Assembly: GCF_039655865.1 (NCBI RefSeq)
Contig: NZ_JBBYXL010000002.1
Location: forward strand, 372,001-436,000
DNA: 64,000 nt
Direction: 5' to 3'
Origin: Prosthecobacter sp. SYSU 5D2
GTDB lineage: Bacteria; Verrucomicrobiota; Verrucomicrobiia; Verrucomicrobiales; Verrucomicrobiaceae
Below the pieces are notes generated by a model. It made no database searches. It had not been told where the DNA came from and saw nothing but the letters and a program-made list of their open reading frames with translations. How positions within the stretch are numbered: position 1 is the stretch's first letter; every line of letters starts with the position of its first letter. This document shows, piece after piece, positions 56,255-63,521 of this stretch. Both the position numbers and the translations under genes were made by a program.

Positions 56255-56434
56255 TTATCGCCGCCCGAGAGGTGCGGGATCATTGGGCAGGCGGGTCTTT
56301 TCGGTGCTTTCCACCTGGGTGACGCGGCCTTCATGGACGATGATCTGGACCGAGCCAAAGCGCATGGCGGCGACTTTTTGTTTCACTATTTCCAGCCATG
56401 TTTCGGCTTCAGTTTCAGGGAGTGTCTGGGTCAT
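56255..56434 (-). CDS. YezD-like small protein (DUF2292)
   Basis: From the ATG at 56434 a 59-residue protein; ATG at 56470 would add 12 residues, and the frame opens at 56548. The core WLEIVKQKVAAMRFGSVQII followed by VHEGRVTQVESTEKTR is typical of DUF2292 (YezD), small cytoplasmic proteins often found near sulfur assimilation genes or alone. The molecular role is unknown. It diverges from the phosphorylase gene, with an AT-rich 128-nt gap that should carry both promoters. Confidence 0.8.
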   Translation of the reverse strand: MTQTLPETEAETWLEIVKQKVAAMRFGSVQIIVHEGRVTQVESTEKTRLPNDPAPLGRR

Positions 56435-56562
56435 GGGAGATGTGGCGGGGAGGTGTTGTGTAAATGCCATATCCTTTAAAACTACATTGCGCAAGTAGGA
56501 ATTAAAATCGCATTCAAAGCAAGCGGCTTGAACAATCTCTCTGCCCACGTTTAAATACAGCC

Positions 56563-57795
56563 ATGCAAATCCCGTCCCTTATTGAATCCAAGCGCGACGG
56601 CCACGCGCTGACTGACGAGCAGATCCGCGCCGTGATCCAGGCGTACACTGCCGGGGATATGCCGGACTACCAGATGAGCGCGCTGGCCATGGCCATCTTC
56701 TTCAAAGGCATGAGCGGGGAGGAAACGGCTGCCCTCACAGAGGCGATGCTGCGCAGCGGCACCGTCCTTCACTGGCCGGCGGATGCTCCCATGCGGGTGG
56801 ACAAGCACTCCACGGGCGGCATTGGCGACAAGACCTCCCTGGTGCTCGCGCCGCTGCTGGCCTGCGACGGCCTGTGGGTGCCCATGATCTCCGGGCGCGG
56901 CCTGGGCATTACGGGCGGCACGCTGGACAAGCTGGATTCCATCCCCGGATTCCGCACGCAGCTCAGCGAATCCGAGATTTATAAAACCCTGCCCATCACC
57001 GGCTGCCTGATGGTAGGCCAGACAGCGAACCTCTGCCCGGCGGATAAAAAACTCTACGCCCTGCGCGATGTCACCGGCACCATCCAGAGCATCCCGCTGC
57101 TGACCTCCAGCATCATGGGCAAGAAGCTGGCCGAGGGATTGAACCGGCTGATCCTGGACGTGAAGTATGGCAGCGGAGCCTTCATGCAGACACGGGAGCA
57201 GGCCCATGAACTGGCGGAAAGCCTGGTCAATGTGGGCCGCGCCCTGGGTGTACGATCCAGCGTGCGCCTGAGCCCCATGGATGAGCCCACGGGCGAATCC
57301 GCAGGCAATGCGCTGGAAGTCATCGAATGCATCCGCTGCCTGCAAGGCAAGGGCCCTGCGGATCTGGAAAACCTGGTGCTGGACCTGGCCTGCGCGGTCT
57401 CCATTTCATCGCGGGAAGAATTGAAACGGATGTTAATGGATGGTCGCGCATGGGCCAAATTTCAGCACATGGTCACCGTCCAGGGCGGCAAGGCGGACCG
57501 CCTGGAGCGGCTGCATGCCATCCACGCCGCGCCTGTCATCCATGAGATGAAGGCGGACCGCAGCGGCACGCTGACCCGCCTGGATGCAGGCGCGGTGGGC
57601 CGCGCGGTGCTCGCTCTGGGCGCGGGCAGATCCAAGGCCAGCGACCCGGTGGACCCTGCCGTGGGCGTGGACAGGCTGCGCAAAGTCGGCCAGGAAATCA
57701 AAGCGGGTGAGGTGTTGCTGCGCATCCATGCCCGGTCCCAGGCGGCGGCAGAGGCAGCGCAGTCGCAAATCGCTGCCGGTGTTAAAATTGAATGA
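56563..57795 (+). CDS. deoA: pyrimidine-nucleoside/thymidine phosphorylase
   Basis: A 410-residue enzyme that splits thymidine or uridine with phosphate to base and (deoxy)ribose 1-phosphate. Family motifs are IESKRDGHALTDEQIRAVI, YQMSALAMAIFFKGM, the phosphate site KHSTGGIGDKTSL, SGRGLGITGGTLDKLDSIPG (family signature), KKLAEGLNRLILDVKYGSGAFM and GNALEVIECI. The length is a little below the usual 430-440. Whether it is thymidine- or broad pyrimidine-specific cannot be told. No other nucleoside salvage gene is adjacent; it converges with tsaB. Confidence 0.94.
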   Translation: MQIPSLIESKRDGHALTDEQIRAVIQAYTAGDMPDYQMSALAMAIFFKGMSGEETAALTEAMLRSGTVLHWPADAPMRVDKHSTGGIGDKTSLVLAPLLACDGLWVPMISGRGLGITGGTLDKLDSIPGFRTQLSESEIYKTLPITGCLMVGQTANLCPADKKLYALRDVTGTIQSIPLLTSSIMGKKLAEGLNRLILDVKYGSGAFMQTREQAHELAESLVNVGRALGVRSSVRLSPMDEPTGESAGNALEVIECIRCLQGKGPADLENLVLDLACAVSISSREELKRMLMDGRAWAKFQHMVTVQGGKADRLERLHAIHAAPVIHEMKADRSGTLTRLDAGAVGRAVLALGAGRSKASDPVDPAVGVDRLRKVGQEIKAGEVLLRIHARSQAAAEAAQSQIAAGVKIE

Positions 57796-57799
57796 TTAC

Positions 57800-57817
57800 A
57801 CCCGCTGTTAGGCGGGT
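57800..57817. terminator. hairpin between convergent phosphorylase and tsaB genes
   Basis: ACCCGC (57800-57805) and GCGGGT (57812-57817) pair around a 6-nt loop that contains the tsaB stop codon. It may serve both convergent units; there is no T-run. Confidence 0.4.
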
Positions 57818-58461
57818 CTGCTGCCAGGCACTTTTTTCCCCGCCTTCCGGGCCTTGGTGATGAAGGCCTCCTGCAAATACACCGGCTCCAGCGGCCGGGC
57901 GGCGAGCGCCTGGATTTCGTCTTCAGAAAGTCCTGCGGCAGTTTCCGCGAGGCGGCCGGCATCCGGAGGGCACAGTTGTACCTGCGGCAGGCCGAGCGGA
58001 GGGCGGGCATCAAAGCTGCGCCAGTCACCGCCGGTCTGCACACGGGCCTGGGCGGTGGCCGCATCCACGATCTCAATGGGACCTAACAAACGGTTTGTCA
58101 CGGAGGCTGTGTAAAACATGCCTCGCCGGGCATCGCCAATGACCTGGCAGTCCGCCTCCGGGGCGGTGGTGATGGAGGGCCAGCCGATGACGGGCCAGCC
58201 ACGTGACAGGGCGATGCCCTGTGCCGCGGCAATGGCGATGCGCACGCCCGTGTAGGAGCCGGGTCCGGTGCCGATGATGATGAGGCCCGGCTCGCTGCCC
58301 ATCGCCTCCAGCGCCTGGCCGAGCGGGGCAAAGACCTGGGCATTGTGCGACCGCTCGGCGGTGAAAACGGCCTCAAAAAGGAGGGTGCCCTCGCGCAGCA
58401 CGGCGATGACTCCACGGGTGGAGGAGAGGTCAATGGCGAGGACGGTGCGGCTGTGGCTCAT
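57808..58461 (-). CDS. tsaB: tRNA t6A modification subunit TsaB
   Basis: From the ATG at 58461 a 217-residue protein of the ASKHA fold (AIDLSSTRGVIAVL at the start, IGTGPGSYTGVRIAIAAAQG, the TsaB hallmark). TsaB joins TsaD and TsaE to add threonylcarbamoyl to A37 of tRNAs reading ANN codons. The stop of tsaE overlaps its ATG (ATGA, 58458-58461), so the start is well supported over an in-frame opening at 58569. It is the last gene of the minus-strand operon sppA-CPBP-thiL-tsaE-tsaB. tsaD is not in the window. Confidence 0.93.
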   Translation of the reverse strand: MSHSRTVLAIDLSSTRGVIAVLREGTLLFEAVFTAERSHNAQVFAPLGQALEAMGSEPGLIIIGTGPGSYTGVRIAIAAAQGIALSRGWPVIGWPSITTAPEADCQVIGDARRGMFYTASVTNRLLGPIEIVDAATAQARVQTGGDWRSFDARPPLGLPQVQLCPPDAGRLAETAAGLSEDEIQALAARPLEPVYLQEAFITKARKAGKKVPGSRPA

Positions 58462-58889
58462 GGCTGGGCGGAGGTGCCTTCCATCACCCGCCTTTCGCCA
58501 TTGGGCAAGGACGTGAAATGAAACCAGCGGGTGTGCTCCGGCAGCAGGTCCGGAAACAGGTCCGCCCACTCCACGATGACCACGCCGGGCTCGTCCAGAA
58601 AGTCATCCCAGCCGACGGTCAGCACCTGCTCCGGGCGGTCCATGCGGTAAAAGTCGAAGTGAAAAACCGGTACGCTGCCGTCCAGGTATTCATGCACCAG
58701 GGTGAAGGTGGGACTGGTCACATCCACCCTGGAACCGAGGCCGCTGACAATGCCCTTGGTGGCCTGCGTTTTCCCTGCGCCCAGGTGCCCGCAGAGGGCG
58801 ATGACCGCGCCTTTCTGGAGGCTGCTGGCGAGCATGCGGCCCCAGTCAAAGGTGGCTTCAGGTGTGGGCAGGAGGGCAGGGGAGTGCAT
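58458..58889 (-). CDS. tsaE: tRNA t6A modification ATPase TsaE
   Basis: A 143-residue ATPase with Walker A CGHLGAGKTQATKGIV, the TSPTFTLVHEY segment typical of TsaE, FHFDFYRM and VIVEWADLFPDLLP. It drives the cycle of the TsaBD complex in t6A synthesis. It lies 12 nt after thiL and overlaps tsaB by 4 nt, so both are translated together. The length is normal for the family. Confidence 0.94.
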   Translation of the reverse strand: MHSPALLPTPEATFDWGRMLASSLQKGAVIALCGHLGAGKTQATKGIVSGLGSRVDVTSPTFTLVHEYLDGSVPVFHFDFYRMDRPEQVLTVGWDDFLDEPGVVIVEWADLFPDLLPEHTRWFHFTSLPNGERRVMEGTSAQP

Positions 58890-58901
58890 GGGATTCCGGG
58901 T

Positions 58902-59780
58902 TTAAAAATGCTCCCATCCGCCGCCGATGGCATGGCCGGTCTTCATCCCTTCCACCAGGGTGCCGATGCATGTCAGCTTCAGTTTGGGAAAGGCGGTCTT
59001 CCAGTCTGCGAGTTGCGCCTGGGTGACGCTGGGGGCAAGGGCCAGCAGCAGCTCATAGTCCTCACCATCGCCCAAGGCTTGGGCGAGAGTGCAGCCGGGG
59101 TTTTTCGGAATGGCTTTCGCGTCCAGTTCGAATCCGAGACCGCAGGCGGCGGCCATCCGGGGCAGGTCTTTGGACAGGCCGTCGCTAAGATCCATCATGG
59201 CCCGCACCGGCAGGTTTTGGGCGATCCAGTGGGCCTCTTTCATCCGCGGCTCAAATTTCAGGTGCTTGCCACGGATGGAGCCGCCGAGGCGGCCGGTGAC
59301 ATAGAGCTGGTCGCCGACGGAAGCAGCACTCCGGGAAATCCATTTTTTGGCCGGGGCGGTGCCGGTCAGGCTGACGGTGATGATGAGCTGGCTGCCTGAG
59401 GAAGTCTCGCCGCCGACGATGTTGACGCCATAGGAGTCCGCCATGGCGCGCAGCCCGGCATACACCTCCAGCACCCGTTTGACCGGCGTCTGCGGCGGCG
59501 CGATGAGTGTGACGAGCGCATGTCGTGGCGTGGCGGCCATGGCGGCAAAGTCGCTGATGACACGGGCCATCGCCTTGCGGCCGATGAGCTTCGCGGGCGT
59601 CTCCGGTGTGAAGTGTACGCCTTCCACCACGGTATCCGTTTTGAGCAGCAGGTTCTCCCGGCTGCCTTTCACCACCGCGCAGTCATCGCCAGGACCGAGG
59701 ATGACGCTGACATCCTTTTTCAGATCTTTGATGATAAGGCGGATGAGCTCGTTCTCACCAATGTCGGTCAGAGTGGTCAT
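58902..59780 (-). CDS. thiL: thiamine-monophosphate kinase ThiL
   Basis: A 292-residue AIR-synthase-like kinase that makes thiamine diphosphate from thiamine monophosphate. Motifs are GENELIRLI, GPGDDCAVV (metal Asp pair), KTDTVVEGVHF, ISDFAAMAATPRHALV, VNIVGGETSSG and MMDLSDGLSKDLPR; the C-terminus has DGEDYELL. The start ATG overlaps the end of the CPBP gene by 4 nt (59777-59780). It is the third gene of the minus-strand operon. Confidence 0.94.
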   Translation of the reverse strand: MTTLTDIGENELIRLIIKDLKKDVSVILGPGDDCAVVKGSRENLLLKTDTVVEGVHFTPETPAKLIGRKAMARVISDFAAMAATPRHALVTLIAPPQTPVKRVLEVYAGLRAMADSYGVNIVGGETSSGSQLIITVSLTGTAPAKKWISRSAASVGDQLYVTGRLGGSIRGKHLKFEPRMKEAHWIAQNLPVRAMMDLSDGLSKDLPRMAAACGLGFELDAKAIPKNPGCTLAQALGDGEDYELLLALAPSVTQAQLADWKTAFPKLKLTCIGTLVEGMKTGHAIGGGWEHF

Positions 59781-60622
59781 TTCAGCTCAGGGAAAAACAG
59801 CATGAGGGCGATGCTGGTGCCATTAAAAACCGCATGCATCAGGATGGGCACCGCCAGGCTGCCGGTGCGCTCATACGCGGCGCAAAAGACCAGCGCCAGG
59901 ATGGCCAGCGGGATCATGCTGCCGATGTGAAAATGAACGACGGCAAACAGCAGGGCGGAGCAGAGGGCGGCAAAATAACCGTCCGTAAAGCGCTTGATGA
60001 CACCATAGATAAAGCCGCGAAAAATGACTTCTTCAACAATGGGTGCCACGATGGCCGCCGCGATGACCAGGAGCGTTTTCGCCAGCGGGTCAGTGGATTT
60101 ACGAAAAGCTTCCACTGATTCCTGCTGCGCCAGGTCCGGCCAGAAACCCTCCAGCCACAGCGTGACCACTGAGGACGTGAACATGACGATGACCAGGGTG
60201 GGCAGCATGAAAATGAGCACCGTAGTGAAAACGCGTCCGGCACTGAGCCGGCGGATGCCAAAGAGGTCCACGGGATCCAGATTACGGATGGCCCGCAGAT
60301 AGAAAAGCAGGACGGCACAGACGAGAAGCTGCATCAAAATGCTGACAAACATGGCCGTGGCGCTCAGTTCCGTGTCAGCGGCTGCGGCGGATTCAGCGGC
60401 AGGTACCACCTTTTGCAGACCGCCCAGCAGCAGAATGGAAATGGCCGCCAGGACGATGGCATCCAGGCTGGTGTAAGGGAGGACTTCGACCTTGCCCCCT
60501 AAATTCCAAACGGCGCTGGGGCGGGTCTGACGCACCCATTTATAGGCCGCCACGCCGATCAGCAGCGCCAGCCAGACAATGAGGGTGATGTCGCGCAATA
60601 CACCGGCGGTAGGGGCATCCAT
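59777..60622 (-). CDS. CPBP-family intramembrane protease
   Basis: A 281-residue membrane protein with about seven to eight helices. The CPBP (CAAX/abortive-infection) motifs are all present: IVAPIVEEVIFRGFIYG (catalytic Glu-Glu and Arg), LLFAVVHFHIGS (His) and LMHAVFNGTSI (His and Asn). In bacteria such proteins process or shield membrane peptides; the substrate is unknown. It lies 19 nt after sppA and overlaps thiL by 4 nt, so two membrane proteases sit in one operon with housekeeping enzymes. Confidence 0.88.
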   Translation of the reverse strand: MDAPTAGVLRDITLIVWLALLIGVAAYKWVRQTRPSAVWNLGGKVEVLPYTSLDAIVLAAISILLLGGLQKVVPAAESAAAADTELSATAMFVSILMQLLVCAVLLFYLRAIRNLDPVDLFGIRRLSAGRVFTTVLIFMLPTLVIVMFTSSVVTLWLEGFWPDLAQQESVEAFRKSTDPLAKTLLVIAAAIVAPIVEEVIFRGFIYGVIKRFTDGYFAALCSALLFAVVHFHIGSMIPLAILALVFCAAYERTGSLAVPILMHAVFNGTSIALMLFFPELK

Positions 60623-60641
60623 GTGAGTGAAGGCGTATGGC

Positions 60642-61658
60642 TCAATGCAGGTAGGAACCCGGCAGGTAATACATCATGCCCGGTTGCAGCTTCGGCATCA
60701 CGCCGCTGGTGAAGTCCACTTCCACCTTGGCGGGTGTCTGAGCTTTGGCCGAGGCCATGCCCAGGACGCTGAAGAGCGTGGGCTGAGACTCATACTTTAC
60801 CACCATGGCATCCGGGGCCGCGCCCAGCTCACGGGCCAGGGTGTAGGCATCTTCGATGTAGCCGATCTGGTCCACCAGCTTTGCATCGAGCGCCTGCCTG
60901 CCGGTGACGATGCGGCCATCAGCCACGGTGTTGCGGAGGACATCTTTCGGCACTTTTCGGGCATCGGAGACGATGCCGAGAAAGCGGTCATACATGGTGT
61001 CCACCAGGCCCTGGATGTAGGCTTTCTCGTCCTCGCGCATCGGGCGGGAGCCGCTCAGAGTGTCCTTATATGCACCGCTGGTGAAGGTCTGCGGGGCCAG
61101 ACCCACTTTCCCATACAGCTCATGGTAATTCGTGGAGGACATGATGACGCCGATGCTTGCCGTCAGGGTCGTCTCGCTGGCCACCACCTTCGTCGCTCCG
61201 CAGGCCACATAATAGCCGCCGCTGGCCGCCACGGAGTCCATGTAAACGACCACCGGTTTTTTCTCAGCCGCCTTTTTCACCGCCGCATAAATGATGTCGG
61301 AGGCGGTGACCTCGCCCCCAGGGGAATTGACCCGCAGAACGATGGCCTTCACCTGGTCATCCTCCAGCGCCTGTTCCAGGCTGCGCTTGATGGTGTCCAC
61401 GCTCGGCAGCGCGGCTTCGAGAAATCCGCCGGTGCTCATGGAACTGATGATGCCTTCCAGATCCAGGTGTACGATGCGGTCACTGACACCCGTTTTGCCG
61501 CTGACCACGATTTTTTCCGTCAGCTTTTCAGGCTGTACGGGCAGGCCTGGAAGGCTGCTGCCTACTAGAGTCATGAATTGCAGGGCATTGAGCCCCAAAC
61601 TAACAAACAAAAACGCCACCAGTGCAGCCAGCAGACAGCCATAAACAGTTCGATTCAT
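60642..61658 (-). CDS. sppA: signal peptide peptidase SppA, short form
   Basis: A 338-residue membrane-anchored serine protease. One N-terminal helix (about 5-30) anchors it. The protease domain shows AIVLRVNSPGGEV, the nucleophile Ser in YMDSVAASGGYYVA, and the general-base Lys in SGAYKDTLSGSRPM. This is the 36-kDa type that works as a homo-oligomer, unlike the fused E. coli form. It degrades leftover signal peptides in the inner membrane. It heads the operon with the CPBP protease, thiL, tsaE and tsaB. Confidence 0.93.
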   Translation of the reverse strand: MNRTVYGCLLAALVAFLFVSLGLNALQFMTLVGSSLPGLPVQPEKLTEKIVVSGKTGVSDRIVHLDLEGIISSMSTGGFLEAALPSVDTIKRSLEQALEDDQVKAIVLRVNSPGGEVTASDIIYAAVKKAAEKKPVVVYMDSVAASGGYYVACGATKVVASETTLTASIGVIMSSTNYHELYGKVGLAPQTFTSGAYKDTLSGSRPMREDEKAYIQGLVDTMYDRFLGIVSDARKVPKDVLRNTVADGRIVTGRQALDAKLVDQIGYIEDAYTLARELGAAPDAMVVKYESQPTLFSVLGMASAKAQTPAKVEVDFTSGVMPKLQPGMMYYLPGSYLH

Positions 61659-61812
61659 GCCGCAATCCTAGGCGGGACCCGGTGCGGGCGCAAAAGGAAT
61701 GAAGAGGATTCACTCCGTCATTCGGGTGGAAGCGGACGCCGCAAAATCTGAAGAAGGGGATTCAAAGTCTGAATGAAACCTGCTGTCAGATCCCGTTCAA
61801 TACGCCACAACC

Positions 61813-62706
61813 ATGAACCGCCGCCATTTCCTCCAATCCCTCGCCGCAGTCGGTGCGGCACCTGCCTGGGCCGCTGCCGCCTCCTGGAAGCTTAACTACA
61901 TGCTGGCCTCCTCCATGTATGGCAACCTGTCCCTGACGGAAATTCTGCCCGAGGTCAAAAAAACCGGCGCGACAGGCATTGAACTGTGGCCTAAAAAACA
62001 CGGTACCCAGCGCGAGGAGCTGGACGCCATCGGCCATGACAAGTTTGCCGACATGCTCAAGGAGCAGGGCATCAGCTTTGGCGGCAGCACCCGTTACGAT
62101 CTGGGGCCTTTTGGCCTGACGGAAGAGATTGCCGTGGTCAAAAAATTCGGCGGCTCCTTCATCGTCACCGGCGGCAAGGGCGACTTCAAAGTCACCCCGG
62201 AGCAGCTTCGCAAAAACGTGAAGGACTTCGTGGAAAAGATGAAACCCCACGCCGCCCTGGCTGCGGAAAACGGTGTGGAGATCGGCATCGAGAACCACAT
62301 CAACAACATCATTGATACGCCGGACTCCCTGCGCTGGCTGGCCGATGACATCCGCGACATGCCAGGCATCGGCATTGCCCTGGCCCCGTACCATCTGCCG
62401 CAGGACCCGGCTCTGCTGGCCGGCCTGATCCGCCACATTGACAAAAAAATGACACTCTTTTATGCCTGGGAGCACGGCATGGGCTGCATGAAACCCATGC
62501 CCAAAGAAGAGGAGCTTCAGCAGATGCCCGGTCGCGGGCCGCTGGACTGGAAACCGCTGCTCCAGGCCCTGCGCGAAACCAACTTCACCGGCCCCACCGA
62601 GATCTTCATGCACCCCACCCCACGCGGCATCCCCATCCTGCCCACCGCCGCTGAAACCACCGCCGAAATCGTCCGCGCCAAAAACCACCTCGACAGCCTC
62701 ATCTAA
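61813..62706 (+). CDS. Tat-exported sugar phosphate isomerase/epimerase-like protein
   Basis: A 297-residue protein with a Tat signal (MNRRHFLQSLAAVGAAPAWA). The mature part is an AP-endonuclease-2-like (xylose-isomerase-like) TIM barrel: LPEVKKTGATGIELWPKKH, GGSFIVTGGKGDF, VEIGIENHINNIID, GIALAPYHLPQD and TEIFMHPTPRG. Metal-type residues Glu and His are kept at the expected strands. Such exported epimerase-like proteins are frequent in Planctomycetota/Verrucomicrobiota; the substrate is unknown. It begins a short plus-strand group with the DJ-1/PfpI protein and the cytochrome. Confidence 0.88.
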   Translation: MNRRHFLQSLAAVGAAPAWAAAASWKLNYMLASSMYGNLSLTEILPEVKKTGATGIELWPKKHGTQREELDAIGHDKFADMLKEQGISFGGSTRYDLGPFGLTEEIAVVKKFGGSFIVTGGKGDFKVTPEQLRKNVKDFVEKMKPHAALAAENGVEIGIENHINNIIDTPDSLRWLADDIRDMPGIGIALAPYHLPQDPALLAGLIRHIDKKMTLFYAWEHGMGCMKPMPKEEELQQMPGRGPLDWKPLLQALRETNFTGPTEIFMHPTPRGIPILPTAAETTAEIVRAKNHLDSLI

Positions 62707-62711
62707 AACTC

Positions 62712-62787
62712 GATTAACAAGATTTAATCCAAGGAATCAAACTTCCCCTACTGAAATCTTGTTAATCCTGAAATCGTGTTAATCCTG
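62712..62787. repeat. long inverted repeat plus AATCCTG direct repeats
   Basis: GATTAACAAGATTT (62712-62725) pairs perfectly with AAATCTTGTTAATC (62754-62767), 14 bp around a 28-nt loop. Two direct units TGTTAATCCTG follow (near 62760-62770 and 62777-62787), then an A-rich run. The family is the same as ACAGGATT at 39356-39388. It lies 6 nt after the isomerase-like gene and may end its transcript. Confidence 0.75.
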
Positions 62788-62816
62788 TAAAAAAAAGAAT
62801 CTCCACCAGCCCCCTT

Positions 62817-63392
62817 ATGCCCGAAGCCAAAGTACTCCTCATCGTCGGTGACGCCACCGAGACCGTTGACACCCTGTATCCCTTTTTCCGTCTGATCGAA
62901 GGCGGTTATACTCCGGTCGTCGCCGCGCCGGAAAAACGGAAGTACCAGATGGTGCTGCATGAAATCAAGCCCGGCTGGACCATCACCAAGGAGTGGGAAG
63001 GCTACAGCATTGATGCCGACATCGCCTTCAAGGACATCAACCCGGAAGAATACGTGGGCATCTTTTTCAGCGGTGGCCGCGCCCCGGAATACATCCGTGA
63101 AGATGCCGACCTGCTGCGCATCACGAAGTGGTTTTGGGAGCAGAAAAAACCCTGCGCCAGCGTCTGCCACGGCGTGGAGATCCCGGCCCGCGCCGATATC
63201 GTCAAAGGCCTGCGCATGGCCACCGTGGCCAAGTGCAAGTTCGACCTGGAAATCTGTGGCGGCATCTACGTGAACGAGCCCTGCGTTATTGACCAGCACA
63301 TGTACTCCGGCCGCACCTATCATGACAGCGGCCATTTCATCGGCCCCTGGATCAAAGCTCTGGATGCCGAGCGCGCCAAGATGGGAGTCTAA
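62817..63392 (+). CDS. DJ-1/PfpI family protein
   Basis: A 191-residue cytoplasmic protein of the class I glutamine amidotransferase-like fold. Motifs are KVLLIVGDATETVDTLYPFF, the acidic elbow residue region, GIFFSGGRAPEYIREDADLL and the nucleophile cysteine in CASVCHGVEIPA. Members act as glyoxalases, chaperones or small-molecule hydrolases; which one applies here is not visible. The ATG follows a C-rich leader. The short repeat GAATGAC begins directly behind its stop codon. Confidence 0.9.
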   Translation: MPEAKVLLIVGDATETVDTLYPFFRLIEGGYTPVVAAPEKRKYQMVLHEIKPGWTITKEWEGYSIDADIAFKDINPEEYVGIFFSGGRAPEYIREDADLLRITKWFWEQKKPCASVCHGVEIPARADIVKGLRMATVAKCKFDLEICGGIYVNEPCVIDQHMYSGRTYHDSGHFIGPWIKALDAERAKMGV

Positions 63393-63394
63393 GA

Positions 63395-63521
63395 AATGAC
63401 GAATGACGAATGACGAATGATGAATGACGAATTCAATCCGAATGATTAAGCCCACCCCTTCTCATCTCGACGTCCGTTCCATGCCTGCCATTCGTCATTC
63501 TGCATTCGTCATTCGTCATTT
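63395..63521. repeat. GAATGAC-type repeat in inverted orientation
   Basis: Left arm 63395-63432 consists of tandem AATGACG units; the right arm 63489-63521 is its near reverse complement (ATTCGTC units). The 56-nt centre is unrelated. The right arm lies inside the coding start of the next gene. Long stem formation is possible. Confidence 0.8.
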
